A DNA stretch of 64,000 bases from Phoma sp. XZ068 (Eukaryota; Ascomycota; Dothideomycetes; Pleosporales; Didymellaceae). Where the stretch lies: NCBI GenBank assembly GCA_004835665.1, contig RBKR01000004.1, positions 1,674,001 to 1,738,000 of the forward strand. The letters run 5' to 3'. The stretch's first letter is position 1; each line of letters opens with the position of its first letter. Both the position numbers and the translations under genes were made by a program. The notes below the pieces were generated by a model that was not told the origin of the DNA, ran no database searches, and saw only the letters and a program-made list of their open reading frames with translations. Shown here piece after piece: positions 21,950-36,072 of the stretch.

Positions 21950-24900
21950 CTATGAGCTATCCCCAAACACATCCCCCAACTCCACCTTACCCACACTCCA
22001 AATCTCCCTCTCATCTTCCACTTCATCACTACTCAGACCTAAACCACCAGAACCGCCCTCGGCCTCCTTCTTCTCCCTGGCTTGGTTCGCCAACCTCAGC
22101 GCAATCCTCTTGAAGTACTCACCCATGCTCCTCTGCTGTGCTGGCGGCAATGTCTTGCCCTTGTCGGCCATGTACTTGTCAAATACAGCGGCCTCTTCTT
22201 CGACAACGGAGAAGATAGTCAGGAACGCTGCTTCAGCGGATAGCTTGACGGGAATGACCGGATCGCGGACTGATGCGAAGACGACGGGAATGAGGAGTGG
22301 AATGTGTGGGCGCACAAGCTCGTTGTGTTCGCGGGCCACAGTGCGGAGCACAACGAGGGCGAGACGTCTGGTGTCGACGGGATGGCCGGGTTCAATGGCG
22401 GGAGTGAGGGCCTCGAAGATAGGTTTGGTGTGCTCGAATGTCTTGTTTGTCTTTTCGCTCAGGAGGTATTTGCCGGCGGCCAGTACGGAGTTATCCGAGA
22501 TCACGGGCTGGCTATGGGCAATACCCTGGCAGATGACGTGCAGAGTCTCGTCGGCAAAGTTCTCTGTAAGCGCTTCTGGGGCATCGAGCAGGATGGCGTT
22601 CAGAGCGAGCAGCGATGCCTTGCTGAAGTGAGTTGTAAGCACGCGGGTCTTGATCAGGCTAGTAGCGCTCTCCTCCGGCAGGCAGCTGATAAGGGCTCCC
22701 AAGAGGCGAGCATTTGTGATTGCCATGGAATCTATAAAATTGTTAGTTGGGTTCTTGTGAATATAGTGGGGTTACCATTACCATCTGAGTCGTCAAGTTC
22801 GTTGTCGATGAGCCCCAAAATAGCATTCCTGCTCGCCTCGCTCATGTTCTTGCCAGCCTTGCTAACAACCTCAAACAGTGCCTTCAACATAGCCAGCTTG
22901 ACAGCCTCATCGCTGGTTTTAGACCCAGTAACGAGCTCGGCAATGAGAGGATCGACCCTGGGAGTCAGCTTGATCAATGTACCCAGAGCCTTGGCGGCAC
23001 GCGCTCGCAGAAGATCGGAGGATGTGTCGGCGAGAGACTTGGCGAAGGTACGCTGCAGCTGCGGCAAGAACGGCTTGAGGAAGGTTGGGATCTTCTCAAG
23101 CAAGTTGTTGAGAGTGAGCAAGATAGCGGACTTGACTTCTGTCGAGCGCTCTGTGACAACTCGAATAAGGGGACCAGTAATCTGAGTGACAAACGGCTGG
23201 AGTGCTTTGGCATCGGTGCGGTCGATGATGTCTGAGATAGCCAAAGCTGCTTGTGTTCGCTGGTCGACCGTGCCATTCATGAGACCCTGCAAAAAGATGG
23301 GGAGAATGGCGCTGATGCCCTTGGGAAGAGAGAAACCCGGCAAGTTCGCGCCAGCAACACCAACCTGCGAAAGTGTTTGGCGGGTAGAGATAACAAGCGA
23401 CTCCATCTCTTCTTTGCGCAGACGCTTCGAAGTGAGCGTGCTGAGTGCTGTCCACGCAGACTTAACAACTTCCTTGTCACCGTCATCGAAGGAGATGAGC
23501 AGAGCTCGGATGAGATCAGGGTAATATCTGGAGAAATCAACATCGGTCTCGGCAAAGAACTTGGCCAAGTGAATATCTGCACGCGCACGCCTGCGTTCAT
23601 CGTTGTGCTTGGACAAAGCCAACATCACGCTCATAGCAGTGTTGAGACCATCGTACTCGTCGACCGACAACAGAACCTTGTCGAACGACGACTCCAGATC
23701 TGATCTGAGAGCGTCATCCTTACATGTGATGACATTATCCATGATTGTGTTAAGGATGTTCGGCAATCTCCTTGTCATGGCAGAGCTTGCAACTTCAGCC
23801 AACGAAGCAATAGCGCGAGCGTTGAAAGCAGACATCGGCGAAGTAAGAAGGGTAGGTAGAAGGTTGGGCAAGATGATGTTGGATCTTGCCTGGTCTGTGA
23901 GGAGTGTGAGGAGAGCAGAAAGTGCGTTCTGTGCATCGTCGTCGCTGCGCAGCAAGCTGAGCAGATAAGGCAGAACGTGGTCGACAGCCTTCTTGCCGAA
24001 GATCTGCTGCAGCGCGTCGAATGCTTCTGCGGCAGCGTCTCGCACATCTTCGTCCGAGTCCACGAGAGCGGTCCTCACGACCTGGATCAGAGTCTTCTCA
24101 TAGTCCTCCAACTGCTCTGGTGTAGCAGAGGAGATGAGCTCGCGGAGAGCGATGCAAATACCTTGCTTGGCATCTGTATCAGTAGAGTGCAAGCCTTCCT
24201 CGAGAGTAGGGAGCAAAGTTGCCAGCACGCCGTCGCCGGATTTGCGCATGAGTTCTCCGAGAGCGTTTCCGGCAATAACCTTCTGCTCCATGTTGGAACT
24301 GGCCAGACGACGAATGATGAACTGGGTGAGCGTAGGAATGAGCTCGCGAAGGGTACGTGGCGAAGCCACCAGTGCTTTCCAGACATTGACGGAGGCGGTG
24401 CGCACGAGACCGGAGGTATCGCAGCGACAGATGTACAGTGCTGACAGCACCTTGTTGCGCTTCTCTTCTCCAAGAACTTCGAGCAGAGACTGGCCAGCCT
24501 CCTTCGCACCTTCTTCGACATCCTCGCCCTCCTTTCCGCTGATACCGGTAAGGTTGAACAACAAATCTCCAACCAGCTCGACGGAGCTGAGACGGATGCG
24601 GTGGCTGTCGTCTGCGAGACCTCTCTCCAATTCGGGCAGGAGCAGATCGATGGCCTTGGTGGCGAAGTTCTTGACCAAGAGGCGACCAGCACGCAGAGCA
24701 GTCTCGCGAATGGACTCGACATCGTCCGCCAATCCTCCGAGAATAGGAGGGATGATCTTGCTGAGGTAGTTGGCGAAACTGTTTCCGAAGCAAGCTGGCA
24801 AGTAAATGAAGAGGGACATGAAGCCTTCTCGTACAGATGGCTTGTTGCTGGAAACATTCTGGAGAATGCTGGGTAAAGTCTCCTCGAGGCGTCCAGTGCC

Positions 24901-27900
24901 CAGACCAGCAAGCACCTCGGAGAGGGCTTGTGCGGAACCAAGACGGTCGCCAGCTCCGGTGTCTGACTTGAGAGTTGCCATGAGACTGGGAATAAGGTCT
25001 GGCAGCGCATCTTCTCCAAGCTTCTCCATAAGTGAACCGAGAGCTTTGGAGGCTGTAGCACGCGTGGTGGGTACCGGGTCGACGATTGCTGTGCGCAACC
25101 CAGCAACAAGAATTGGAAGATGAGCAATAAGATCCTTGCGCTCTGTAAGGTACGCCAGACTGCCAATGATCTGGGCGGATTTGCGCTTTGTAGCTGATCG
25201 GTCGCCGAGACCACGCTCAAGAATGCGGACGACAAGCGCCAGCGATGGGGCGTCGAGGAAGTGGGCGAATTGGATCTTGATGAGGGAGTCGAGAGCATCG
25301 TCAGTGTACTTGGTTGGGTCACTGAGCGCCTTGAGTAGGATATCGACCACACTCTTGATCTCCGGGTTGCTGATAACTTCTCCAAAGCGCTTCAAGCTGC
25401 GGTTAGCCGACGACCTGACTTCCTTGTGAGAGTCAGTGAGCACAGTGGTAAGAGGTGGGATGATGTCTGGTAGACTCAGTGCGAGCTGATTAGGGTCGAG
25501 GTAGGCCATGGCACCCAAAGAGTCGCAAGCACCCTTCTTACTACGCCATTGTTGCTCATCAAGGCCGTCCAAAAGAATGGGCAGGATCTGCTTGACACCA
25601 TATGAGGTGAGGGTGGAGAAACACGTCTTTGCTGCGTCCAAGCACGCATCACGAACATCTGCGCTGGTGTCACCGAACCCAACAAGCAATTGAGGAACCA
25701 GTTGAATGACGTATGGTTCGAACAAACGTCCGAGAATGAGCGACATAAGCTCGTAGGCCAAGAAAGCACCTTGGCGCGCATTGGGGTCTTTCTTGTTCTC
25801 AACTGCTCCATTGAGAGTGGACATGGTCCGGTACTCTCTGAGTACGCCGAGACCCTTGCCGCGGACGATACCAGCGAGACCGTAGGCAGCACCACGACGC
25901 GCGGGGTACTTCTTGGACTGGAGGAGGTGCTCCATCACCTGATCAACGTACGAAGATGTCTCCTGCTCGGAGGTACGGACCAGGGGTGGCAGACACTGCG
26001 CAACAGCATACTGCACGCTCTCAGATGGCACACTGAGGGTGGCGAGCAGGCGCTGCACGACCTTTGGTACGCGCTTGTCTCCTGCTTCCAGATGGCGGCC
26101 CAGTGCACCGTAGAGGATGATCACGGCCTCGTTGACTTGGTCATATTCTGCTGATTTGCGGTCAGGACTCTCCAATGCGTTCTCAAACAGCTCCATCAGT
26201 TGCTCAACCTTCGATTTGGCGTTTCTGGTGATGATTGATGTTGCGGCCTCAATCATCTGGTCACGGACAGCAGCACTTCGATCACCCAGCGGTCCGTTAT
26301 AGACCATGAAGGTGAGGAAGTCTGACAGACCATCGGGCTTAAAGCCAGATTTCATCTCCTTGTAGGCAAGCGCAATACCATCTCTGGCCTCCCATGGATC
26401 GCGGGTATCGTTTTTACGTGGCATGCCGTATTCGTCGCGCTCCGGAAGACGCTCCTTGGCCATCTCAACATATGATTCTTGTAGCTTCTGGAGCAAGTCA
26501 TCGAAAACTTCTGGGAATTGGGCAATAATTTCACCGAGGGACCGAGCGGCTGCGCGGCGGAGCTGCTTGTCCAGTGATTGAAGATAAGGTAGCATCTTTA
26601 CGCCAGCATCAGCACTAAGCTCGAGTTCGTTCTCGCTCCAAATGGTCTTTGCAAGCTCGACATTCTCCTCATCATCATCATGGGATGCGATGAAGATCTC
26701 TTTGCTGAACTTCAAATCATTCATGTCGAGTTCTGCATCAATAGCCTGCAGCGTTGCGGTACGCACGGCCGTCTCCGGCACGATAGTTCCTCGTAGCAAT
26801 GCGCCCAGCTCCTCGTTGGTGATGTTAGGAGCCAGACCTCTAGCAAAGTCTGTAAGGCAATCTTTGATCATCTTATAGTGCTGCTGGTAGCTTTGCATTG
26901 ACCACACAAGAGTTTCGAGTATGTCTTTACGTGGTAAACGAGCATCCGTGCCTGCAAACATGTCAGCAAAGCAAGGGTGAAAGAACTGATCAACGTACAG
27001 GAATTGGCATGGAAAGACAAGAACTCGAACGCTAGGATCAGCTGTTCGTCGGCCTCTTCTGGTGATTCTTTTCCGATGCCTCCCTTCTCAAGTACAAGGA
27101 AGATGAGCGGCAAGCAGTATGCGACGGACACGGCGTCGAGAGGACGTTGTTCGCTAAGGAAACGAAGTCGATATAACACCCTTGTGACGAGGTCTATATT
27201 TGTTAGCTAAAGGATTTATGAGAGGCGTGATTGACATACCACCAAGCGGCTCTCCCTCGTACTCGTCAGGGAGCTGGATCGAACCGATGGTTCGCAATGT
27301 CGCAACGCCGACGAAAGGTCGTATCGGACCAAGACGGTTCGAGACACGCTGTGAGCATGCGATGAAGGTCGTAGCCGGTCGGTCGCCAAGCAGAAGACCA
27401 GCGCCAGCACGAATAGAGTGGATGAGCAGATCAACAGCAGGTCCCATCCACTGCTCCGCTTCCGTAGGTGGTCCAGTAGCGAGGCTCTGAATGATACCCA
27501 CTCCACGTCTCATCTTCAGTTCCGTTGAGGCTACCTCCTTCCTGATGGCTGACTCTTTGGCCAATTGAGCTTTGACTTTCGCCTGTTCTTCGGAGCTGAG
27601 TTTCTTGGGTTTGGCTCCTTGTTTTTGAGCAAGCTGCGCTCGCAGGTCTTCTTCCCATTTCAGAGTGTCGTAGTCCTTGGTGTTCTTGTCAATTGTAACC
27701 GGTGCCTTCTTGGACAATACGTCCACGTATGCTGTTCCTTCTGGTGTTCGGAAAATCGCTGCTTCTTGGGGACCGACTGACTCGAGTTGCTTAGGATCAA
27801 GATCCTGACTAAACTGCTTCACTACGACAGGCAAAGCTGTCTCAGGTGAGACGAAAGCCAAGTCAGTATAAGCACTGTACGCTGCTAAGCTTATGCTTGG

Positions 27901-30248
27901 GAACTGATTGTTATCTTTGTTCTGCGACAATGTAAGCAAAGGGTTGAATGGAAGAGCGATGTACGCACCTCGGTAGCCTCATTGATCAAAAGCATGCATT
28001 CTTGGAGGTTTGTTTGCACAAGCTGGCCAGGATCGATGCCCATACGAAGGCAAGTATCAATCCATGATGTTCTTGGGATAAGCTCGCCTCTTGCCAACAC
28101 TAGCAGACTAATAGCTTGCTTGCTCAGCTGGTCTTGAGTGACATTTCCTTGATATTTCTTCACAATGTCAGGTGGCAGGCAAACACAGCCCAAGACCGCT
28201 CCAAGTTCAGTTGATCCAGATTTGGATGCGAATGCAGCACTCTCCTTGTCTTCTAGCACGCTCGATCTGTACCATGACCAAATACCCTGGATGATGATCT
28301 CACTGATCGCTTCTGTTGATACTTCGAGATAGATCTGTGTTAGAGCTAGCTTGGCAGCAGACTTAGCTCTCGAAGACACACTCTGTCCCGCAATGAAGAA
28401 CATGAAAGCCTGTGCCCATGCGTCCTGGACATCTTTGGAGGTACCCACTTCGACAATGAAGGGGGCAACAGCTCGCAATGAACGCAGCGCAATAACAACA
28501 TCTTCCTCGGTGGATAATTTGGTATAGACCTTTGTGTTAAGGAGGAACGATGGCTTCGGCTGGCTCACAAGCGACTGCGAGAGTACATCAGACTTCTTGT
28601 AGATAGCAGCGAGCCTCTCGTCGTTTGTGTCTCGAATCTTCAGAAGAAGTGCAGTGACGTAATGACCTACGGTTACAAGACCGCTTTGTGTCGCAGGTAG
28701 TGGGTTGGTATTGACTTCTTGCCAAATCTCCACGAGCTTGGGCAGCGTACTTTGACAGAAGGCCAGGATATCCGCTTGGGCATATTGTGCATCTGTAAGA
28801 TTCCACCAGATGTCTGCTGCACGGATCGCCCAGAGACGGCGCACAGGAACTCGTTTGTCTGCCATACCCTTAATAAAGGCATCTGCAACAGTCTTGTCTA
28901 GAGCTACTCCGTTAGCCAGGCCATATGTGAGGTGCTTAGTCATGGCAAATACTTCGGCCACTACAGCAGGCTCGCCAGGCTCCTTCAGTGCAACAGGCGC
29001 AATGCCAGCAGGAATCTTCTGGGACAGTGCCGGAGACTCTGTGAAAGCTGAAAGCATCTGCGCATGAATGACTTTTTGATCGACGCCTGACACCTTCCCC
29101 TGCTTCAACGGATTCAGAACTTCGTCTGCAATCTTTCCAATGGTGTCTTCATTTCGTGATTTGGAAGCAAGCGCTGTGAAGGTTCGTAGAGCACCAGCAC
29201 GGATTGTGGGATTGGTTGATTTGACGTTGGAGAGCAAAGGCTTCAGCAAGTTACTGATCAGGACATCTGAGAGGTCCATCGACTCAGGAAGAGCCAGAAT
29301 CATGGGCGAAACAATATCGTTCAGGACAACTTCTGGTGCGCGCAAAAGTGCCTTCTCAATTGTTGGTATGATCTCTTTGCGGATCTCCTCAAGCGTGGGG
29401 AAGGTGTCAAAGAAGTCGTGGAGCGCGTTCGAGACATGGTCAGGTAGCTGACCCCTTGAACCCACGATCTCACGCACGTAGAAAGCGTAGTATTCGTGCT
29501 TGTGTTGCTCGAATCGTGGTTTGACGTCTGCTAAGCGTGAAGATACGCCAGCAATGATTCCGAGAAACACGGCATTTCCAGCTGTGGAAGCAGCACCCTT
29601 CGCAGTCAGATTGACCACGAGCTTGTCAAGTGCATCCTGTCCAATGTCTTTGGAGCCCAAGATCGCGCGCAATGCACGGCGTGTGACGACCAGGGCAGAG
29701 TGTGAGATACGAGTAGCTCGACGGTCGCTGCCAGCGCCGACACATGTCTCGAGCACGCGCGCATCTGCAAACGCCAGATCCAGCCCAAATTTCGACCATC
29801 GTTCTGGCTGCTTCGCAAACTGCAGGAGCAGCACCGAGCACCAATCTACCAGCACGAACGCATTGACGTGTGCAATGCCCTTCTTCTGGCACTCTTCCTT
29901 CAGAAATTTGACGATTGCGGGCAACACAAGGTCGCCGTGTGGGCCGTTTATAAGCGACTTGAGGACTGCTTCCACGGCGCGCCGGGATTCTCGGTCGTCG
30001 TAGAGAGGATATGTTTCGAAAAGTGTTGCTAGGAGAGCTTGCAAGTCTGCAGGAACGAGAGCTATACGTGTATTGTTATCAGCGCTGGTTCTATCAGAAT
30101 GCGCCTCATGCCACCTACATTCATCTGCCACCTGGTGCTCGAGCCGCCCCAAGGTCTCAATTCGCAATTTCGTAGAGCTCGTCACAAGGCCACGCCGCAA
30201 AATGTCGCGGTCGATGGCCTGTGGTTTAACCTCCCCATTCACAGCCAT
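21950..30248 (-). CDS. gcn1: Translational activator Gcn1, 2,683 aa
   Basis: Six exons join in phase: 30248-30119, 30061-27969, 27921-27240, 27193-26999, 26951-22782 and 22731-21950. Length agrees with yeast Gcn1 (about 2,670). The whole protein is built from HEAT-type helical repeats. The central part around residues 1300-1700 has the eEF3-like block (Y-T-D-D-A-L-D-S-L, then F-A-H-F-L-D-A-P-S-L-A-L, and D-P-V-P-T-T-R-A-T-A-S-K-A-L-G). The following region corresponds to the segment that binds the RWD domain of Gcn2. Gcn1 works in the cytosol on stalled or collided ribosomes, together with Gcn20, to activate the eIF2-alpha kinase Gcn2 during amino-acid starvation. The first intron is 57 nt, has no stop and is a multiple of three, so read-through would add 19 residues. 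Confidence 0.93.
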
Positions 30249-30621
30249 ATCTTCTCTGCCACATGGGACAGCAGCAGGGCAATGCGGGGTTGTTGGCGGG
30301 GTGTTTGCTGTGCTCGCAAAAGTTCAGATGTATGTCGGCGAATCGCGCGGCCCGAGCTCGACTCATTCAATGACATCGTGAGTGGAGCGCCCTTCTCAAG
30401 GTACTCCACTTCGACAGCAGCCCTCTGCACCTCTTCGCCGCACCCTGGAGCATTCTGCGCCGCCCTACATGCGTCCCTTCAGTTTTTGCGCCCTGTCCAA
30501 TCTTGATCTCGTGAAGGATCAAGCCCCGATTTACTCCATACGGAAGCCCGCCTGAGGTCCTACCCTATTTGGAAGTTTCACCTCTCAAACAAAAATCTGA
30601 ACCCAGACACCACAGCCAACA
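30249..30621. promoter_or_regulatory. Shared divergent promoter region of gcn1 and the DHX29-like gene
   Basis: Only 373 bp separate the two divergent start codons, so both promoters must lie here or overlap the opposite leader. No clear TATA element is seen; the part nearest the plus-strand gene is C/A-rich leader-like sequence. Both products act on ribosomes or translation initiation, so co-regulation is possible but unproven. Confidence 0.5.
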
Positions 30622-33600
30622 ATGGCGAAGAAGAAGAAGCCAGCGGGTAACCCTGCCCGTGGTTTTGCCACCACCTCTGTCGCCAGCAAACCAAAAGTTG
30701 AAAAATCTGCTGTTGACGTCGCCGCCATAGAAACCGTGACTGCGCCTTCCAAAGACAGTCCAGCCGCTCCTCAAGCAGCTATTCCAGCTGCCAGCAAAGA
30801 TGAACCTGTAAAAGAAGAGGTTACTCAAACTCCAGAAGAGCTGGAGGCTCAGCTTGAGCGCGATGAGCTTCAACTGCTTGTGGAGAAGCACGCCGCCAAG
30901 GTGCGGCGAGAGTCTCGTCGACAAGTCACCAAGTTTGAGACAGATCGCAGAGTTCTTCGTGCACAGTCTCACCATATGACTGTCCATGATTGGCTACCAA
31001 ATGAGATCCTGGATGCCATCATATCTCTAGCCCAGACTGAAGCCAATGACTCGAATCGCAGGCAGGGGCAACAGCAGTCCTTGCTCAAAGTCATGTCAGA
31101 AGAGGATGCCATGTCCAAACTTTGGACTCTTAATTTGACTTTGCGGGATCTGGGCTTTTCCAATGATCAGATCGAACCAGTTCTGAGGTGGCTCTGTGCA
31201 GACGCCGGCGGCATTGACGCCACGTCCACGGTCTGGGGCCTGCAAGAAGCGCTGGAGTGGCTGGCCCTAGACCAGTGCAAAGATCAGACCTTCTCTTACG
31301 AAGATTCGAGGCCAAAGCAGTCGACCTTGTCCACTCCCGATGTGTCACGTCCTGGTAGGTACCAGCCCTTCATAACGCAAGCGCTACACCCTTTCGTGGT
31401 CGCTATGCATTGCCTTATTGCTAGTGTTAATCTTCGCTTTCGTTTACTGATATTCACTAGTTTCACCTCTACCAGAATCACCGGCAGTGAAGACCAACTC
31501 GGCCAACGCTTCAGATAACGCGTCAAACAACTCTCCTACCCCAGGGCTACCAACTCCAGCCGAGTCAGATCACAGTGATGTCCATGTCAGCGATATTGAC
31601 AGCGATATTGACCTTGACGAACTCGTGCCAACCTACCTGAAGATTAAGGGCAAGCTCTACGAGATAGATCCGGAGCTCGTCGAGGTCAACCCACGAAAGA
31701 AGGGTGGTAAAGGCAAGAAGGCAAAGCCAGTGAAGACAGTACAATCTCCCAAAATCAGAAAGCTTCTGTCACAGCTGCTGCAGCTCGAGTCTGATACCTT
31801 GTTTGACGACCGCGAAGCAGAGGCACTGTGGCCTGCGAAGCGCAACGAAATCGCCCAAAGCCAAGCTACAAAGAGAGAGCAAGAAACGAAACCATTGGTT
31901 CCTAAGGAACGAAAAGAAGAAACTACATCAACCGTACCTGCCCCCAAAGAAGCATCCCCTTCTGTGAAAGATGGTGGGGATTCTGCTGATATCATGGCTG
32001 AGGCCGATATGCTGGGCGACATGTTCTCTGCCATCCCTGATGAGCCAGTACCCAACGATACCTCATCCGAGAACGCAGAATTGGGCAACATCACATTGCG
32101 AGATTTCGGAAAGCAAAGCGGCTTGACTCCTCGACGCTGCCTCGAAGAAGCAGTGCGCTCCAGAGACCCGGGAGCGCGAGTCGCATTCAAGATGATCTCA
32201 CCTACTACGTATCGCTGTCGTCATGCAGTGACCATCACATGGTCGAAGGAACTCGAGATCGAATATGATACAGACATAACTGGAGTGGATGTCTCATTGC
32301 GCGGCATCCAGGCGATATTTGAAGCCACGACGACTGCCGCCATCGGCATTGATCAAAGTGAAAGCTTCATCTCTACAGTTGCTCTGTTCTCCATTTCTGT
32401 GGCGTCGACCAAAGAGGAAAAAGTGTACCTCCGTCTCCCTTCCAACTGGAAAGATGTCTACCGCGAATTTGTCGAACATCGCAAAGAACGCATTGACACG
32501 GATGACCGTGAAGCCGTCAAATACTACCGATCTATCATTCAAGATCAGGTAGAAAATGAAGAATCTGATGGCGTCGTTCTAACAAACAGATGGAAGTCCC
32601 GCAACCAGGCTGGGACAAGTTCCAGCCCCTCCAACTCGGGCTACAACACTCCTGTTCCTGAAATGCACGGACTTCGAGAGCTTTGGGCACAAAAGGCCGC
32701 AACTCCTTCATACCAACATATGCTTGTCGGCAGGATGAACCTTCCTGTGTATGGGTTCAGGGAGTCAATCCTATCGACCATCGACAAGAATCAGGTTACC
32801 ATTATATGTGGTGAGACTGGTTGCGGAAAGAGCACGCAAATACCGTCATTCATCTTGGAACACCAACTTTCTCAAGCCAAAGCCTGCAAGGTCTACTGTA
32901 CTGAGCCTAGACGTATATCTGCAATCTCGCTTGCACAACGTGTCAGTGAGGAGCTTGGAGAGGGCTCGAAGGACCTGGGGTCGATGCGATCATTAGTTGG
33001 ATACGCTATTCGCTTGGAGTCTAAGACATCTGCACAGACTAGGCTTGTATATGCCACTGTTGGAGTAGTATTGCGCATGTTGGAAGGCCCTAAGGGCTTG
33101 GGAGAGGTCACACATTTGGTCATTGATGAGGTGCACGAGCGAAGGTATGTCAATCTGCACTTGTTACTAAACACAGCTAATAAAAACAAGCATCGACACC
33201 GATTTCTTGCTTATTATACTTCGCACGTTGATGGACCGACGTCCCGAGCTCAAGGTCATCCTCATGAGTGCGACTGTGGACGCAGCTCGCTTTTCACGAT
33301 ACCTCAACGACGCTCCCATCCTGAATGTACCCGGACGAACATATCCTGTGCAGACTCAGTATCTAGAAGATGCCATTGAGTTGACACATTATGCTGGCTC
33401 CGCCGAGGATGCTCGAAAGAATGGCAATAGCAGCGGTGACGATGATGAAGAGATCACATCTGAAAAGTCTGGGATCCCAAGCAAGCTTCCAGGTTACAGC
33501 CCAGCGACCCGCAATGTGCTATCTACCTACGATGAGTATGCCATTGACTACGATTTGATTGTACGATTGATCGAGGCTGTAGCATACGACCCGCAACTCA

Positions 33601-35192
33601 GTCGATACAGCAGTGCCGTCCTGGTCTTCCTTCCAGGTATCGCCGAAATCCGACAGCTCAATGATATGCTTGCCAGTCATCCGTCATTCAATTCGAATTG
33701 GCTTATTTACCCACTCCACTCTACTATATCGAGCGAAGACCAACAGGCTGCCTTCCTCCTTCCGCCACCCGGAGTACGAAAGATTGTCATCGCAACCAAC
33801 ATTGCAGAAACGGGTGTGACTATTCCAGATATTACGTGTGTCATCGATACCGGCAAGCACAAGGAGATGCGCTTCGATGAACGTCGTCAATTATCACGCC
33901 TTACGCAATCTTTCATCGCTCGAGCAAACGCAAAGCAGCGCCGCGGCCGTGCAGGTCGTGTTCAGGAAGGCTTGTGCTTCCACTTGTTTACAAAGTATCG
34001 ACATGACAACCTCATGATGGATCAGCAAACACCGGAGATGCTGCGACTTTCGTTACAGGATCTTGTTATGCGCACAAAGATCTGCAAACTTGGCGACATC
34101 GAATCCACCTTATCACAAGCTTTGGATCCGCCGTTACCCAAGAACATTCGACGTGCGATCGATGCTCTGATCGAGGTTGATGCACTGACTGCCGGTGAAG
34201 AGCTCACGCATCTTGGTCGCCAAATCGCAAAGCTTCCTCTGGACGCGCATCTCGGCAAGCTCGTTTTGCTTGCAAGCATGTTTGGTTGTGTAGATGTCGC
34301 TATTACTATCGCCGCAATCCTATCCTCCAAGTCACCCTTTCTGACTCCATTTGGGGCAAAACAACGAGCCGACATCGCACGACTGTCTTTCAAGACCGGC
34401 GATTCTGACCTCCTCACAACCTACAACGCATACAAAGCCTGGCGCACAGTTTGTACTACCGCCGGCCGCTCAGAAATGCAATTCTGCCACAAGAACTTCC
34501 TCTCGCCGCAGAATCTTGGCAACATTGAAGACCTCAAAGCACAACTTCTCTCCTCCCTCGTTGAAGCAGGTTTCGTACAGATGTCACCGGACGAGCGCCG
34601 CACACTAAGCCGCTACCGGTCCACAACACGGCATCGCACCTTCGTCGCTGTCCCCGCACAGTACGACACCCTCTCGTCGAATGACCTGCTAGTCAACTCC
34701 GTCATCGCGACCGCTTTCTACCCCAAATTGCTCACACGCGAAGGCAAAGGCTGGCGCAATATTTCCAACAACCAAACAGTCAGCCTGGCACCCACGAGCG
34801 TCAACAAAGGCACCAATACGGCGAAGTTCTTGTCTTACTATCACATCATGCAGTCAAGCAACAAGTTCTACAATGCGCATTCGACATCTATTGCACATCC
34901 GCTGCCGATGGTGCTCATGGTGGGCGCGGACATGGACTTCAAACTACACGCAGGTGTGATCAGTTTCCCAGGAAACGTGGTGCGATTTGCAGTCAGGGAG
35001 TGGAGGGCGGCAGTCGCGCTGAAGGTGCTAAGACGTAGGGTCAAGGAGATCCTGAGCGCATGTTGGAAGAACCCAGGACGGGTACTTGGCGAAAGGGAGA
35101 GAGTGTGGCTGGGAATATTTGAAAGGGTGTTTGTCGAGAGGTGGGACAAGGATGAGAGAGTGAGGGAGAGAGCCGGTGGCAAGGCAAAGTGA
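30622..35192 (+). CDS. DEAH-box RNA helicase, DHX29/Ucp12-like, about 1,467 aa
   Basis: Exons are 30622-31354, about 31476-33144 and 33191-35192. The second exon may instead start at 31461, in the same frame, adding five residues. The N-terminus is lysine/alanine-rich with a UBA-like helical stretch (W-T-L-N-L-T-L-R-D-L-G-F-S). The helicase core has motif I GETGCGKST (about 690), motif II DEVH (about 795), SAT, H-S-T-I-S-S-E-D-Q, T-N-I-A-E-T-G-V-T-I-P-D and motif VI Q-R-R-G-R-A-G-R. HA2, winged-helix and OB-fold regions follow (D-A-L-T-x-x-G-E-E-L-T-x-L-G to the C-terminus). The DEVH box and N-terminal region fit the DHX29/DHX57 branch; DHX29 aids 40S scanning on structured leaders in animals. 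The exact orthology is inferred. Confidence 0.88.
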
Positions 35193-36072
35193 GTGATTGG
35201 TGAAAAACAGAGGAAGTCAATAGACATGTAAACGGAAATCACACAAGCTAGTTTGTACTTCTGTATCAGTAGTATGTTGATAACCAGTCGTCATTCAACC
35301 TCGGAACGATCTGATTAGCGCGTGATGAGAACGATAAGACAAAAGTCCGGCATTTCCGGCATTTCCGGCGTCGTCCACATTGACCCATGCATTCAGAAGG
35401 ACTTACAAATCGTTTGCGCTTCGATGAACTCTTAGGTCCAGGCTTTTGAGAAATTGGATACTAGCTTTGATGGAGTATGGTCATGGCTGTCATCCGAAAA
35501 GTGTCCGTTGGATGCACCTCCTCACTTGCCTATAATTCGCGCATTGCATACAAAGGAACATTTTTGTACACGGTTTACAACTGTTCCATAGACTGCCAGC
35601 TTCTTGGCTCGGTTGTACAGCACTCGTGAGGATTTGATATTCACGTGATATGACTGTTGGTGTTGATGTCCGGGACTTCATCGTCTATTCGAGCAAGCGA
35701 TTGCAACTCTGCAAAAGGTAGGCAATGCACACCCAACACACTGATTCTCAACACGGGCACAGGGCTGTTCATTACTATCTTCATTCGCGCACCGGGTGCG
35801 TCTGGTGTGCTCGATTCTAAGCCAAAGTTACGTGGCAGCTCGGACCTGCATTCATGGACCTCTGACAGCTCCTTCCGCCACAAGAGGGCCAAGCTCCCAG
35901 TGTTCTGTATAGAACGATCGCGAGCAGCTCAAAAGTATCATGTTAAGGTAACTGAGGAAATAAAGGTAGTTCGTAAGCTAAATTGTAGGTTGCGATCAGA
36001 TTAGGGTATATCGAACCTGTTTGACACCAGTATGTACCGCCTGAATAGTGCGCAAGCAACAATGGCACATCT
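35193..36072. other. Intergenic between convergent genes
   Basis: About 880 bp between two convergent 3' ends. A short direct repeat (9-bp unit catttccgg, two copies near 35351-35368) is present. A 115-codon plus-strand frame at 35657-36004 has no recognisable domain and is not called as a gene. Confidence 0.45.

Noticed and set aside
24087..25385. 432-codon minus-strand frame inside gcn1
   Set aside because: It is a shifted frame of the Gcn1 coding strand; composition is rich in S, R and C and lacks any domain.
35657..36004. 115-codon plus-strand frame
   Set aside because: No recognised domain or splice partners; lies in a gap between convergent genes and may be untranslated sequence.
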